This document shows, one piece after another, positions 24,628-33,446 of a DNA stretch of 64,000 nucleotides. Source of the stretch: Streptomyces sp. TRM68416 (lineage in GTDB: Bacteria; Actinomycetota; Actinomycetes; Streptomycetales; Streptomycetaceae); contig NZ_JACVWU010000009.1 of assembly GCF_014596915.1 (NCBI RefSeq), positions 62,001 to 126,000 on the forward strand, given 5' to 3'. The translations under genes and the position numbers were made by a program. A model generated the notes under the pieces. That model did no database searches, had not been told where the DNA came from, and worked only from the letters and a program-made list of their open reading frames with translations. Within the stretch, counting starts at the first letter, position 1. The number at the start of each line of letters is the position of its first letter.

Positions 24628-25968
24628 TCATGCCGCGGCCGCGACCCGTTCCCGTTCCCTCGGTACGAAGCGGACCACCGGGTGGCCGCGGTGCCAGCCC
24701 ACCGAGAGGCGCAGGTTGCCGACGCGGGCGAGGACGAGGCCGATCACGACCGCCGCGGCCGCGGCGACGGCTCCGCCCGCGGCCAGGCCCGCCCGGACGC
24801 CGTAGGCGTCGGTGATCCAGCCGGCGATCGGGGCGCCGAGCGGTGCGCCGCCCATGAAGACCATCATGTAGAGGGACATCACGCGGCCGCGCATGGCCGG
24901 GTCGGTGCTCATCTGGACGCTGCTGTTGGCGGTGACGTTGACGGTCATGCCGAACATGCCGATCGGGATCATGAGCAGGGCGAACAGCCACAGCGAGGGG
25001 GCCGCGGAGGCCACCAGCTCCAGCACCCCGAAGGCCACCGCGCCCACGACCAGTACCCGCATCCGGGCGGTGCCGCGCCGGGCGGCGAGCAGGGCGCCGG
25101 CGAGGGAGCCGACGGCCATCAGGGTGTTGAAGAGGCTGTAGGAGCCGGCGCCCGCGTGGAAGACGTCGTCGGCGAAGGCCGACAGGTACACGGGGAAGTT
25201 GAAGCCGAAGGTGCTGACGAACCCGACCAGGACGATGGTCCAGATCAGGTCGGGGCGGTCGGCGACGTACCGCAGGCCTTCCCGCAGCTGGCCCTTGCCG
25301 CGCGGTGCGCGCTCCACGGTGTGCAGTTCGCGGGACCGCATGAGCAGCAGTCCGGCGATGGGTGCGACGAAGGAGAGGCCGTTGAAGAGGAACGCCCAGC
25401 CGGTGCCGACGCCGGTGATCATCAGGCCGGCGACGGCCGGGCCGACGAGCCGGGCGGACTGGAAGTTGGCCGAGTTCAGGCTGACGGCGTTCTGGAGCTG
25501 GGCCGGACCGACCATCTCGCTGACGAAGGTCTGGCGGGCCGGGTTGTCGACGACCGTGGCGAGGCCCACGGCGAGGGCGGCGAGGTAGACGTGCCAGACC
25601 TGGACGTGTCCGGTCAGGGTGAGGAAGGCGAGCGCGAGGCCGGTGAGGGCCATCGCGGACTGGGTGACCAGGAGCGTGGGCCGCTTGGGCAGCCGGTCGA
25701 CGAGGACACCGCCGTAGAGGCCGAAGAGGAGCATCGGCAGGAACTGGAGTGCCGTGGTGACGCCGACGGCGGTCGCGGAGCCGGTGAGGCTGAGGACCAG
25801 CCAGTCCTGGGCGATGCGCTGCATCCAGGTGCCGGTGTTGGAGACGACCTGTCCGGCGAAGAACAGGCGGTAGTTGCGGATGCGCAGCGAGCTGAACATC
25901 GAGGACGTGCGGGGGGAATCGGGGGTGGTCGGTGCGGGGGCGGAAGCTGCTCCGGATCCCGTACTCAA
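24628..25968 (-). CDS. MFS transporter (DHA3/enterobactin-exporter-like)
   Basis: 446-aa major facilitator with about twelve helices. Typical DHA3 features: FSSLRIRNYRLFFAGQVVSNTGTWMQRIAQDWLVLSLTGSATAVGV at the start of helix 1, the loop GGVLVDRLPKRPTLLVTQ, and VDNPARQTFVSEMVGPAQLQNAVSLNS in the middle. Start is taken as TTG at 25968 (MSTGSGAAS), ten bases after AAGGAGG; a downstream in-frame ATG near 25899 (MFSSLRIRN) is the alternative. Second gene of an operon with a MarR regulator 28 bp upstream, suggesting drug- or metabolite-responsive export. Confidence 0.9.
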   Translation of the reverse strand: MSTGSGAASAPAPTTPDSPRTSSMFSSLRIRNYRLFFAGQVVSNTGTWMQRIAQDWLVLSLTGSATAVGVTTALQFLPMLLFGLYGGVLVDRLPKRPTLLVTQSAMALTGLALAFLTLTGHVQVWHVYLAALAVGLATVVDNPARQTFVSEMVGPAQLQNAVSLNSANFQSARLVGPAVAGLMITGVGTGWAFLFNGLSFVAPIAGLLLMRSRELHTVERAPRGKGQLREGLRYVADRPDLIWTIVLVGFVSTFGFNFPVYLSAFADDVFHAGAGSYSLFNTLMAVGSLAGALLAARRGTARMRVLVVGAVAFGVLELVASAAPSLWLFALLMIPIGMFGMTVNVTANSSVQMSTDPAMRGRVMSLYMMVFMGGAPLGAPIAGWITDAYGVRAGLAAGGAVAAAAAVVIGLVLARVGNLRLSVGWHRGHPVVRFVPRERERVAAAA

Positions 25969-25996
25969 AGTGGGTTCGCCTCCTTACAGACGCTGC

Positions 25997-26434
25997 TTAC
26001 AGGTGTGCGAGCTTCTCCAGCACGGGGGCGGCGGCGCGCAGTTTCGCCCACTCGTCCTCGTCGAGGCCGTCGACCAGGGTGGCCAGGAAGGCGTTCCGCT
26101 TGGCGCGGCTCTCGGCGAGCATGGTCTCGGCCAGCTCGGTCTTGGTGACGACCTTCTGGCGCCGGTCCTCGGGGTGCGGCTCGAGACGGACCAGTCCCTT
26201 GGCCTCCAGCAGGGCGACGATGCGGGTCATCGACGGCGGCTGGACGTGCTCCTTGCGGGCGAGTTCGCCCGGGGTGGCCTTGCCGCAGAGGGACAGGGTG
26301 CCGAGCACCGACATCTCGGTGGGGCTCAGCGATTCGTCGACCCGCTGGTGCTTGAGGCGACGGGACAACCGCATGACAGCGGATCGCAGGGAGTTCACGG
26401 CGGCAGCGTCGTCGCCATGGCTAAGGTCCGACAT
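25997..26434 (-). CDS. MarR-family regulator
   Basis: 145-aa winged-helix repressor. Recognition region LSPTEMSVLGTLSLCGKATPGELARKEHVQPPSMTRIVALLEAKGLVRLEPHPEDRRQKVVTKTELAE includes the MarR wing with EDRRQK. ATG at 26434. Co-transcribed with the MFS exporter, which it probably represses; an AT-rich TTAG-CTAA dyad overlaps its promoter. Ligand unknown. Confidence 0.92.
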   Translation of the reverse strand: MSDLSHGDDAAAVNSLRSAVMRLSRRLKHQRVDESLSPTEMSVLGTLSLCGKATPGELARKEHVQPPSMTRIVALLEAKGLVRLEPHPEDRRQKVVTKTELAETMLAESRAKRNAFLATLVDGLDEDEWAKLRAAAPVLEKLAHL

Positions 26435-26439
26435 GTTCT

Positions 26440-26467
26440 TTAGGTTAACTCATTACCCTTACTAAGG
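26440..26467. promoter_or_regulatory. Putative MarR operator
   Basis: AT-rich stretch with outward-in TTAG (26440) and CTAA (26462) half sites and an internal AGTTAACT-like palindrome on the minus strand, just before the marR ATG. TAACCT eight bases before the ATG is a possible -10, implying a near-leaderless mRNA. Confidence 0.5.
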
Positions 26468-26588
26468 ACCACTCGTGTCACGACCTGTGCCCGTGACTCC
26501 GGCCACCGAATCCTGGCGTCACCCATATGAGTGAGCCAAATCCGGAAAGTGACGCGCGCTCCGGCCGTCTGAGGTGACCCTCGTGTGC

Positions 26589-26771
26589 ATGGGGACCAGC
26601 GTGCTCAGCCTGCGGATAGACGGGGAGCTGCTCGAACGGCTCCGGCACCATGCGGCGAAAAGAGGAATGAGCGTCCAGGACTACGTGGTCCGGACGCTCA
26701 TTCGGGACGACTTCGACGAGCGGTTCCAGACCGCGGTCGAGGAGACGGAGAAGTTCTACGGCGTCACGTGA
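26589..26771 (+). CDS. Ribbon-helix-helix (CopG-like) small protein
   Basis: 60-aa protein with an RHH DNA-binding pattern: the beta strand VLSLRIDGELLERLRHHAAKRGMSVQDYVVRTLIRDDFDERF, then a helical tail. The ATG at 26589 has AGGTGA 11 bases upstream; a GTG at 26574 would add five residues. No toxin gene is adjacent, so an antitoxin role is not supported. Its last codons and TGA lie in the first unit of a 21-bp tandem repeat shared with the convergent purine permease gene. Confidence 0.75.
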   Translation: MGTSVLSLRIDGELLERLRHHAAKRGMSVQDYVVRTLIRDDFDERFQTAVEETEKFYGVT

Positions 26772-26820
26772 GGCCGAGCAGCGTCTACGTGAGGCCGAGC
26801 AGCGTCTACGTGAGTCCGAG
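26766..26820. repeat. 21-bp tandem repeat joining two convergent gene ends
   Basis: ACGTGAGGCCGAGCAGCGTCT occurs at 26766 and 26787, and a third partial, diverged copy begins at 26808. The RHH stop codon (26769-26771) is in copy one and the purine permease stop (26806-26808) is at the copy two/three boundary. On the minus strand each unit repeats the permease's last codons and TAG. Confidence 0.92.
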
Positions 26821-28257
26821 CGCCGGCATCAGGTAGTAGAAGCCGAAGACGGCGGCGACGACGTACATCGCGGCGGGGACCTCCTTGCCCCGCCCGGCCG
26901 CCAGCCGCAGCACCACGAACGTGATGAAGCCCATGCCGATGCCGTTGGTGATCGAGTAGGTGAACGGCATCATCACCATCGTCACGAAGGCCGGGATCGC
27001 GATCGTGTGGTCGGCCCAGTCGATCTGCGTGACGGAGTTGGCCAGGATCAGGAAGCCGACCGCGAGCAGCGCCGGCGTGGCCGCCTGGGACGGGACCATG
27101 GTGGCGACGGGGGTCAGGAAGAGCGCCACGGTGAACAGGCCGCCGGTGACGAGGTTGGCGAAGCCGGTCCGGGCGCCCTCGCCGACGCCGGCCGTGGACT
27201 CCACGAACGCGGTGGTGGCCGAGGAGGAGCTGGCGCCGCCCGCGGCGACCGCGAGACCGTCGACGAAGAGGACCTTGTTGATGCCGGGCATCTGGCCCTG
27301 GGCGTCGGTCAGCTTGGCCTCGTCGCTGACGCCCATGATCGTGCCCATCGCGTCGAAGAAGCACGACAGCAGCACGGTGAAGACGAACAGCACGCCGGTC
27401 AGTACGCCGACCTTCGCGAAGCCGCCGAACAGGCTGACCTCGCCGAGCAGTCCGAAGTCGGGGGTGGCGACGGGGCTGCCGGGCCACTTCGGGGTGGTCA
27501 GGCCCCAGGCGGGGACGTTCGCGACCGCGTCGATGACCACCGCGAGGACGGTCATCGCGACGATCGAGATCAGGATGGCGCCGGACACCCTGCGGACGAT
27601 CAGGGCCAGGGTGAGCAGCGCGCCCAGGACGAAGACGAGGACCGGCCAGCCGTTGAGGTGACCGTCGCCGCCGAGCTGGAGCGGGACCGTGGTGTGGGCG
27701 GCGTCCGGGATGCGGGAGACGAAGCCGGAGTCGACCAGACCGATCAGCATGATGAACAGGCCGATACCGATCGAGATCGCCTTGCGCAGGCCGAAGGGCA
27801 CGGCGTTCATCACACGCTCACGCAGGCCCGTGGCGACCAGCAGCATCACGACGAAGCCCGCGAGGACGACCATGCCCATCGCGTCCGGCCAGGACATCCG
27901 CGGGGCGAGCTGGAGCGCGACGACGGAGTTGACGCCGAGACCGGCGGCCAGCGCGATCGGCACGTTGCCGATGACACCCATGAGCAGGGTGGTGAACGCG
28001 GCCGTCACCACCGTCGCCGTGACCAGCTGGCCGCCGTCCAGCTGGTGGCCGTACATGTCCTTCGCGCTGCCCAGGATGATCGGGTTCAGCACGATGATGT
28101 AGGCCATCGCGAAGAAGGTGGCGAAGCCACCACGGACCTCCCGCGCGAGCGTGCTGCCCCGCTCCGAGATCTTGAAGTAGCGGTCGAGGGCGCCGTGCGC
28201 GGGGGCGCCGCCGGGCTGCTCGGGGGTGGGGACCTTGGCGGGGGCCGAGGTGGACAT
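26806..28257 (-). CDS. NCS2-family purine permease (AzgA-like guanine/hypoxanthine permease)
   Basis: 483-aa transporter of the AzgA branch of nucleobase:cation symporters. Seen: LDRYFKISERGSTLAREVRGGFATFFAMAYIIVLNPIIL at the N-terminus, GLGVNSVVALQLAPRMSWPDAMG, and FRTAVGLRKAISIGIGLFIMLIGL-like and FFDAMGTIMGVSDEAKLTDAQGQMPGINKVLFVDGLAVAAGGASSSSATTAFVESTAGVGEGARTG, the conserved substrate-site region. About twelve helices. ATG at 28257 with TAGGAAA upstream. Monocistronic. Imports purines such as hypoxanthine, guanine or adenine (family knowledge). Its stop lies in a 21-bp tandem repeat. Confidence 0.92.
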   Translation of the reverse strand: MSTSAPAKVPTPEQPGGAPAHGALDRYFKISERGSTLAREVRGGFATFFAMAYIIVLNPIILGSAKDMYGHQLDGGQLVTATVVTAAFTTLLMGVIGNVPIALAAGLGVNSVVALQLAPRMSWPDAMGMVVLAGFVVMLLVATGLRERVMNAVPFGLRKAISIGIGLFIMLIGLVDSGFVSRIPDAAHTTVPLQLGGDGHLNGWPVLVFVLGALLTLALIVRRVSGAILISIVAMTVLAVVIDAVANVPAWGLTTPKWPGSPVATPDFGLLGEVSLFGGFAKVGVLTGVLFVFTVLLSCFFDAMGTIMGVSDEAKLTDAQGQMPGINKVLFVDGLAVAAGGASSSSATTAFVESTAGVGEGARTGFANLVTGGLFTVALFLTPVATMVPSQAATPALLAVGFLILANSVTQIDWADHTIAIPAFVTMVMMPFTYSITNGIGMGFITFVVLRLAAGRGKEVPAAMYVVAAVFGFYYLMPALGLT

Positions 28258-28400
28258 TGGCGTTTCCTACGAACAGAAGTGGTCAAAGACAAACGGTTTC
28301 AGTATGAACATATGAGGGTCCGATCGCTATCTCCGCGCGTAGACCCCCGGCGCTCCCCCGCGCTCCCCCGCCGTTTCCGACCGCCTCGTAAGCTGTCCCC

Positions 28401-28664
28401 ATGGCCGGTCTTTTTTCGGGAACCCCCAAGCACGAGGCGCCGGAGCCCCTGGAGGGCCCCGTGGTCGCCACCGTCACCGGCGGCACGATCATCTGGTTCG
28501 TCCTCTTCCTGGTCCAGCTCCCCTTCTACGGCTGGTTCGACGACCACGGGCACCTGTGGTGGCTGTGGACCTGCCTGGCCGGCGCCGGGCTCGGCCTGAT
28601 CGGCATCTGGTACGTCCGCAAGCGCGACGCCGCCCTCAAGCGGGCCGCGGCCGCGGAACAGTAG
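28401..28664 (+). CDS. DUF2530 membrane protein
   Basis: 87-aa actinobacterial membrane protein with two helices: GGTIIWFVLFLVQLPFYGWF and LWWLWTCLAGAGLGLIGIWYV, then a basic tail KRDAALKRAAAAEQ facing the cytoplasm. ATG at 28401. The region upstream is shared with the divergent purine permease gene. Function unknown. Confidence 0.85.
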   Translation: MAGLFSGTPKHEAPEPLEGPVVATVTGGTIIWFVLFLVQLPFYGWFDDHGHLWWLWTCLAGAGLGLIGIWYVRKRDAALKRAAAAEQ

Positions 28665-28774
28665 ACCCCTCGTACAACCACGGCACCATTTCGTCCCGTT
28701 CCCCGTCCTCCCCAGGTCGGATCTTCCGCGCACTCGGCGGGTGAACCCGCACGTCCGCACGTACCGTCGAAGGC

Positions 28775-31168
28775 ATGACGCACCTCGACGCGGGCACCGA
28801 AGTCGATCCCGGCCACCCCCTGCCCGCCCCGGTGGGCACGGGCGGGCTCAGCTCCGCCGAGGTGGCCGAGCGGGTCGCACGCGGGCAGGTCAACGACGTA
28901 CCGGTGCGCAGCAGCCGCTCCGTGGCCGACATCGTCCGCGCCAACGTGTTCACCCGGTTCAACGCGATCATCGGCGTGCTCTGGCTGATCATGCTGTTCG
29001 TCGCGCCGGTCCAGGACAGCCTGTTCGGCTATGTGATCCTCGCCAACACCGGCATCGGCATCATCCAGGAGTGGCGGGCGAAGAAGACCCTGGACTCCCT
29101 CGCCGTCATCGGCGAGGCGAAGCCCACCGTGCGGCGGGACGGGACCGCCGTCGAGGTCAGCACCTCCGAGATCGTGCTCGACGACCTCATCGAGATCGGA
29201 CCCGGCGACAAGGCCGTCGTCGACGGCGTCTGCGTCGAGGCCGACGGCCTGGAGATCGACGAGTCGCTGCTCACCGGCGAGGCCGACCCGGTCGTCAAAC
29301 GGCCCGGGGACCGCGTGCTGTCCGGCAGCTTCGTCGTCGCGGGCGGCGGCGCCTTCCAGGCCACCAAGGTCGGCCGCGAGGCCTACGCCGCCCAGCTCGC
29401 CGAGGAGGCCTCCCGGTTCACCCTGGTCCACTCCGAGCTGCGCTCCGGCATCTCCACGATCCTCAAGTACGTGACGTGGATGATGATCCCGGCCGCGACC
29501 GGCCTGATCATCACGCAGCTCTTCGTCAAGGAGAACGCCCTCGACGACTCCATCGCCCGGACCGTCGGCGGCATCGTCCCCATGGTCCCCGAGGGGCTGG
29601 TGCTGCTCACCTCCGTCGCCTTCGCGATCGGCGTCATCCGGCTGGGCCGCAAGCAGTGCCTGGTCCAGGAACTCCCGGCCATCGAGGGCCTCGCCCGCGT
29701 CGACACCGTCTGCCTCGACAAGACCGGCACCCTCACCGAGGGCGGCATGGACGTCACCGAGCTGCGGATACTGGGCGGCAACGACGAGGAGTACGCACGG
29801 AAGGTGCTGGGCGCCCTCGGCGAGTCCGACCCGCGCCCCAACGCCTCCCTCCAGGCCGTCATCGACGCCTACCCCGACGCCGAGGACTGGCGCTGCACCG
29901 AGTCCCTGCCGTTTTCCTCCGCCCGCAAGTACAGCGGCGCCTCCTTCAGCGAGGGCGACGGCGAGTCCAGCACCTGGCTGCTCGGGGCGCCGGACGTGCT
30001 GCTGGCCCCCGGCGACCCCGCCCTCGCCGAGACCGAGTCCCTCAACGAACAGGGCCTGCGCGTCCTGCTGCTGGCCCGCACCGGTCGCGAGCTGGACGAC
30101 CCCCGCGTGGCCGAGGACGCCAAACCGGCCGCGCTGGTGGTGCTGGAGCAGCGGCTGCGGCCCGACGCCGCCGACACCCTGCGCTACTTCGCCGAGCAGA
30201 ACGTCCGCGCCAAGGTCATCTCCGGCGACAACGCGGTCTCCGTGGGCGCGGTCGCCGCCAAGCTCGGCCTGGAGGGCACCACCGTCGACGCCCGGCTGCT
30301 GCCCCACGACAAGGACGGCATGGCCGAGGCCCTCGACGAGGGCACGGTGTTCGGACGGGTCACCCCGCAGCAGAAGCGGGACATGGTGGGCGCGCTCCAG
30401 GCGCACGGCCACACGGTCGCGATGACCGGCGACGGCGTGAACGACGTACTGGCGCTGAAGGACGCCGACATCGGCGTCTCGATGGGCTCCGGCTCGGAGG
30501 CGACGCGGGCGGTCGCGCAGATCGTGCTGCTGAACAACAGCTTCGCGACGCTGCCCTCGGTGGTCGCCGAGGGCCGGCGGGTCATCGGGAACATCACCCG
30601 GGTCGCCACGCTGTTCCTGGTGAAGACCGTGTACTCGGTGCTGCTGGCGGTGATGGTGGTGTGCTGGCAGGTGGAGTACCCGTTCCTGCCGCGCCACCTG
30701 ACCCTGCTGTCGACGCTGACGATCGGCGTCCCGGCCTTCTTCCTCGCCCTCGCGCCCAACAAGGAGCGGGCCAAACCCCACTTCGTACGGCGGGTGATGC
30801 GGTACGCGATCCCGGGCGGGGTGGTGGCCGCGCTGGCGACCTTCGCGACGTATCTGATCGCCCGGCACCACTACACGGGCGAGGGCTCCCTGGACGCGGA
30901 GACCAGCGTGGCGACGCTGACGCTGTTCCTGATCTCGATGTGGGTGCTGGCGATCATCGCCCGCCCCTACACCTGGTGGCGGGTGCTGCTGGTGGCCTCG
31001 ATGGGCGCGGGCTTCCTGCTGGTGCTGGTCGTGCCGTGGCTGCAGGAGTTCTTCGCGCTGCGGCTGGTCGGGGTCACGATGCCGTGGGTCGCCGTGGGCA
31101 TCGCGGCGGGGGCGGCGGCCACCCTGGAGCTGGTGTGGAAGTGGGTCGACCGCCGGTTCCCCGCGTAG
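28775..31168 (+). CDS. ctpE: Calcium-transporting P-type ATPase, CtpE-like
   Basis: 797-aa P-type ATPase of the same length and close sequence pattern as mycobacterial CtpE, a plasma-membrane Ca2+ pump. Seen: N-terminal LSSAEVAERVARGQVNDVP, actuator loop DESLLTGEADPVVK, fourth-helix VGGIVPMVPEGLVLLTSVAFAIGV, phosphorylated Asp (about D315) in DKTGTLTEGGMDV, and the hinge AMTGDGVNDVLALKDADIGVSMGSGSEATRAVAQIVLL near residue 550. C-terminal helices complete the transport domain. ATG at 28775 follows a short leader. The ion is inferred from CtpE. A strong bidirectional terminator follows. Confidence 0.9.
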   Translation: MTHLDAGTEVDPGHPLPAPVGTGGLSSAEVAERVARGQVNDVPVRSSRSVADIVRANVFTRFNAIIGVLWLIMLFVAPVQDSLFGYVILANTGIGIIQEWRAKKTLDSLAVIGEAKPTVRRDGTAVEVSTSEIVLDDLIEIGPGDKAVVDGVCVEADGLEIDESLLTGEADPVVKRPGDRVLSGSFVVAGGGAFQATKVGREAYAAQLAEEASRFTLVHSELRSGISTILKYVTWMMIPAATGLIITQLFVKENALDDSIARTVGGIVPMVPEGLVLLTSVAFAIGVIRLGRKQCLVQELPAIEGLARVDTVCLDKTGTLTEGGMDVTELRILGGNDEEYARKVLGALGESDPRPNASLQAVIDAYPDAEDWRCTESLPFSSARKYSGASFSEGDGESSTWLLGAPDVLLAPGDPALAETESLNEQGLRVLLLARTGRELDDPRVAEDAKPAALVVLEQRLRPDAADTLRYFAEQNVRAKVISGDNAVSVGAVAAKLGLEGTTVDARLLPHDKDGMAEALDEGTVFGRVTPQQKRDMVGALQAHGHTVAMTGDGVNDVLALKDADIGVSMGSGSEATRAVAQIVLLNNSFATLPSVVAEGRRVIGNITRVATLFLVKTVYSVLLAVMVVCWQVEYPFLPRHLTLLSTLTIGVPAFFLALAPNKERAKPHFVRRVMRYAIPGGVVAALATFATYLIARHHYTGEGSLDAETSVATLTLFLISMWVLAIIARPYTWWRVLLVASMGAGFLLVLVVPWLQEFFALRLVGVTMPWVAVGIAAGAAATLELVWKWVDRRFPA

Positions 31169-31199
31169 GCGCTCCGCTGGGCGGGCCGCGGCGGGGTGC

Positions 31200-31233
31200 G
31201 GTTCCCCGCGCCCCCTTCAGGGCGCGGGGAACC
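31200..31233. terminator. Bidirectional terminator after ctpE
   Basis: Perfect 14-bp stem (31200-31213 with 31220-31233) and loop CCTTCA between the convergent ctpE stop (31168) and the secreted-protein stop (31243). Its GGGGAACC core resembles the dispersed intergenic elements at 759 and 24522. Confidence 0.85.
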
Positions 31234-31242
31234 GTGCCGGAA

Positions 31243-32133
31243 CTACTGCACGTCGACGAAGTCACCGGCGGCGGTGACCGCCGGGGTGGTCTTCGTGCCC
31301 TTGAAGACGAAGCGGTAGTAGCCGTCCTGGGAGGCCTTCACCGTGGTCTTCAGCTCGCCCTTGGCGTTGGACTTGATGCCCTTGACGTTGGTGTACGCCG
31401 AGGAGCCCTTCTTGCGGAACTGGAGGGTCACCGGCTGGCCGGCGTAGCCCGCGTACTTGCGGGTCTCCCAGTTGGCGCGGCTCAGCTTGCCGGTGACGGT
31501 GAGGGTCTTGCCCTTCTTCACCGGCTCCGGGGAGGCGTCCACCGTCAGCTTGGAGTTGCGCTGGAGCACCGTCGAGCCGAGGCCGCCCTGGTCGGCGTAA
31601 CCGACCTTGGTGATGTCGTAGTCCACGCCGTCCGGGTCCTGGCCGTTCTGCGCGAGGGCCAGGGCGGCGCCCTTCCAGGTGCCGGCGTCGGAGTTCACCA
31701 GCTCGCGGTCGCCCGGGTAGATGTCGATCTTGCCGGTGCAGGTGGCGGTGGTGGGCGAGGTGGAGGTGCAGGTGGCCGGCTTGTCGCCGAACAGCATGCC
31801 GTCGGGGCCGGTGTAGGCGCCCTTGTAGAGGTACGGGCCGGTGACGAAGTCCCTGGCCTTGATCTTGACGTCGGCGCCGTGGGTCATCGTGTACGTGACC
31901 GTCCGCGCGACGTGCCCCGTCGTACCGACCTTGATCGCCTTGGCGACCTTGAAGTCGGAGAAGGTCACGTCCAGGTCGTACGGGGCGTCGGCGCGGGTGC
32001 CCTGGGCGATACGGGCCTTCGCCACGTCGGCGCGGTAGGCGGAGCCGGAGTCGTCGGCCTGCGCGGCCGGCACGGCGAAGGCGGACAGGACCAGGGCGCC
32101 GGAGACGGCGGCCACGGTGGCACGTATACGCAT
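31243..32133 (-). CDS. Secreted repeat-type protein, paralogue A
   Basis: 296-aa exported protein with signal peptide MRIRATVAAVSGALVLSAFAVPAAQA. Mature part has an N-terminal beta-rich domain (DLDVTFSDFKVAKAIKVGTTGHVARTVTYTMTHGADV; CTGKIDIYPGDRELVNSDAGTWKGAALALAQNG) with paired cysteines, and a C-terminal Ig-like module (SPEPVKKGKTLTVTGKLSRANWETRKYAGYAGQPVTLQFRKKGSSAYTNVKGIK) ending AAGDFVDVQ. The frame stays open upstream, but GGGGAAC nine bases before the ATG at 32133 fixes the start. Paralogue of the next gene; function unknown. Confidence 0.85.
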   Translation of the reverse strand: MRIRATVAAVSGALVLSAFAVPAAQADDSGSAYRADVAKARIAQGTRADAPYDLDVTFSDFKVAKAIKVGTTGHVARTVTYTMTHGADVKIKARDFVTGPYLYKGAYTGPDGMLFGDKPATCTSTSPTTATCTGKIDIYPGDRELVNSDAGTWKGAALALAQNGQDPDGVDYDITKVGYADQGGLGSTVLQRNSKLTVDASPEPVKKGKTLTVTGKLSRANWETRKYAGYAGQPVTLQFRKKGSSAYTNVKGIKSNAKGELKTTVKASQDGYYRFVFKGTKTTPAVTAAGDFVDVQ

Positions 32134-32223
32134 GCGTTCCCCAAAATGGTCGTGAATGGAGCCTGGATGCTCCACATGATCAGAGGGGCCCGGGAAGGTT
32201 TGGGTTGCCTGCCCGCCCCGAAT

Positions 32224-32276
32224 ACACCGACGCCCGCCCCCGGACGGCTTCCGGGACCGGGCGTCGAGGAGGTGTC
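32224..32276 (-). terminator. Terminator after secreted paralogue B
   Basis: An 8-bp GACGCCCG/CGGGCGTC stem (32229-32236 with 32258-32265) with inner CCGG pairing and outer ACACC/GGTGT pairing lies directly downstream (minus strand) of the 309-aa gene's stop at 32282 and before paralogue A. Confidence 0.7.
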
Positions 32277-32281
32277 GCCGC

Positions 32282-33211
32282 TTACTGCACGTCGACGTAG
32301 TCACCCGCGGCCGTGGACGACGCGGTGTTGGAGATGCCCGCGTACTTGAAGCGCCAGTAGCCGTCGGTGGAGGCCGTGACCGTGGTCTTCAGGTAGCCGC
32401 CCGAGGCGGTCTTGACGCCCTTGACGTTGGTGTACGTCGTGCTGCCCTTCTTGCGGAACTGGAGCGTCACCGACTGGCCGCTGGGCAGGCCGGTGTAGGT
32501 GTTGGTGTCCCAGTTGGCGCGCTTCAGCTTGCCGGTGACGGTGAGGGTCTTGCCCTTCTTCACCGGCTCCGGGGAGGCGTTCACCGTCACCGCGGACCGG
32601 CGCTTGAGCTTGGTGGTGCCCAGGCTGTCCTGCACGGCGAAGCCGACGTTGTCCCAGTTGACGTCCGGGGAGTTGGTGTCCTCGCCGTTGTAGTCGATGG
32701 CCCAGCCGCCGATCTTCCACGTGGTGGCGTCGGCGTTCGACAGCTCGTCCTTGGGGAAGATGTCGATCTGCCCCTTGCAGTCGAACGTGGTGCCCGAGGT
32801 CGCCCAGCAGTCGGGCCCCTCCTCGCCCCACAGGTTGTTGACCGGGTCGCCGTAGCTGCCGCCGCGCCAGATGTCGACGTCGAAGAAGAGCTCCGGGTCG
32901 CTCAGGTCGACGGTCCCGTCGTGCGTGACGGTGTAGGTGACCGGCACGGTCTTGCGGTCCTGCAGACCGACGACGATCGGCTTGCCGTTGTTGACCTTCA
33001 CGTTGGAGAAGGCGAAGGGGAGCTCGTACGGGGTGCCGGTGTCGGCGGCGGCGAAGGTGCTGCGGGCGTCGGCGGCCTGCTTCGCGGCCTGCACGGACTG
33101 CCTGACGTCATCGGGGCTGTGCGAAGAGCCGTCGGCCTGCGCGAGCGGCGCGGCGACGGCGGACAGGACGAGGGCGCCGGAGACGGCGGCCACGGTGGCG
33201 CGTATACGCAT
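32282..33211 (-). CDS. Secreted repeat-type protein, paralogue B
   Basis: 309-aa exported protein, near copy in layout of the gene at 31243-32133. The signal peptide MRIRATVAAVSGALVLSAVA is almost identical; the C-terminal module (SPEPVKKGKTLTVTGKLKRANWDTNTYTGLPSGQSVTLQFRKKGSTTYTNVKG ... AAGDYVDVQ) is very similar, while the N-terminal domain (ELPFAFSNVKVNNGKPIVVGLQDRKTVPVTYTVTHDGTVDL; DCWATSGTTFDCKGQIDIFP) has diverged. Likely a tandem duplication with a terminator between copies, so each has its own promoter. Two cysteines in DCWATSGTTFDC could form a disulfide. Role outside the cell unknown. Confidence 0.85.
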   Translation of the reverse strand: MRIRATVAAVSGALVLSAVAAPLAQADGSSHSPDDVRQSVQAAKQAADARSTFAAADTGTPYELPFAFSNVKVNNGKPIVVGLQDRKTVPVTYTVTHDGTVDLSDPELFFDVDIWRGGSYGDPVNNLWGEEGPDCWATSGTTFDCKGQIDIFPKDELSNADATTWKIGGWAIDYNGEDTNSPDVNWDNVGFAVQDSLGTTKLKRRSAVTVNASPEPVKKGKTLTVTGKLKRANWDTNTYTGLPSGQSVTLQFRKKGSTTYTNVKGVKTASGGYLKTTVTASTDGYWRFKYAGISNTASSTAAGDYVDVQ

Positions 33212-33398
33212 GCGTTCTCCAGTGTGGAGAGGGACCCCGGCGATGGTCGTTCCCTACGGCTCGTCGTCGGCCGGGGTCCAAGTGATCGTGGAGCCTGTTG
33301 GCTCGCATGATCAGATTCGCGACGCGTGCGAATGGTTGTACGGAAGAGGGGATTCGGGCGCGGGAGGTTGCGCCCCTCCGTGTGAGCCCCGTCTCGTT

Positions 33399-33446
33399 CC
33401 CAGTCCCAGTCCCAGTGCCAGTGCCAGTGCCAATGCCAGTCTCAGT
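33399..33446. repeat. Hexamer array at the 3' end of the sacsin-like gene
   Basis: Eight consecutive six-base units of the form (C/G/T)(C/T)CAGT or close variants (CCCAGT x3, GCCAGT x2, GCCAAT, GCCAGT, CTCAGT). The last unit contains the stop codon of the sacsin-like gene (33442-33444). On the minus strand this reads as repeated ACTGGC/ACTGGG right after the TGA. Confidence 0.9.

Noticed and set aside
26589..26771. Toxin-antitoxin module around the RHH protein
   Set aside because: No toxin-like gene on either side.
28526..30871. 781-codon minus-strand frame opposite ctpE
   Set aside because: Shadow frame; no start signal or domain.
28741..32349. 1202-codon open frame on the plus strand across the ctpE gene
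   Set aside because: Its translation is low-complexity and arginine-rich, a frame shadow of high-GC sequence. ctpE in another frame matches a known family from end to end.
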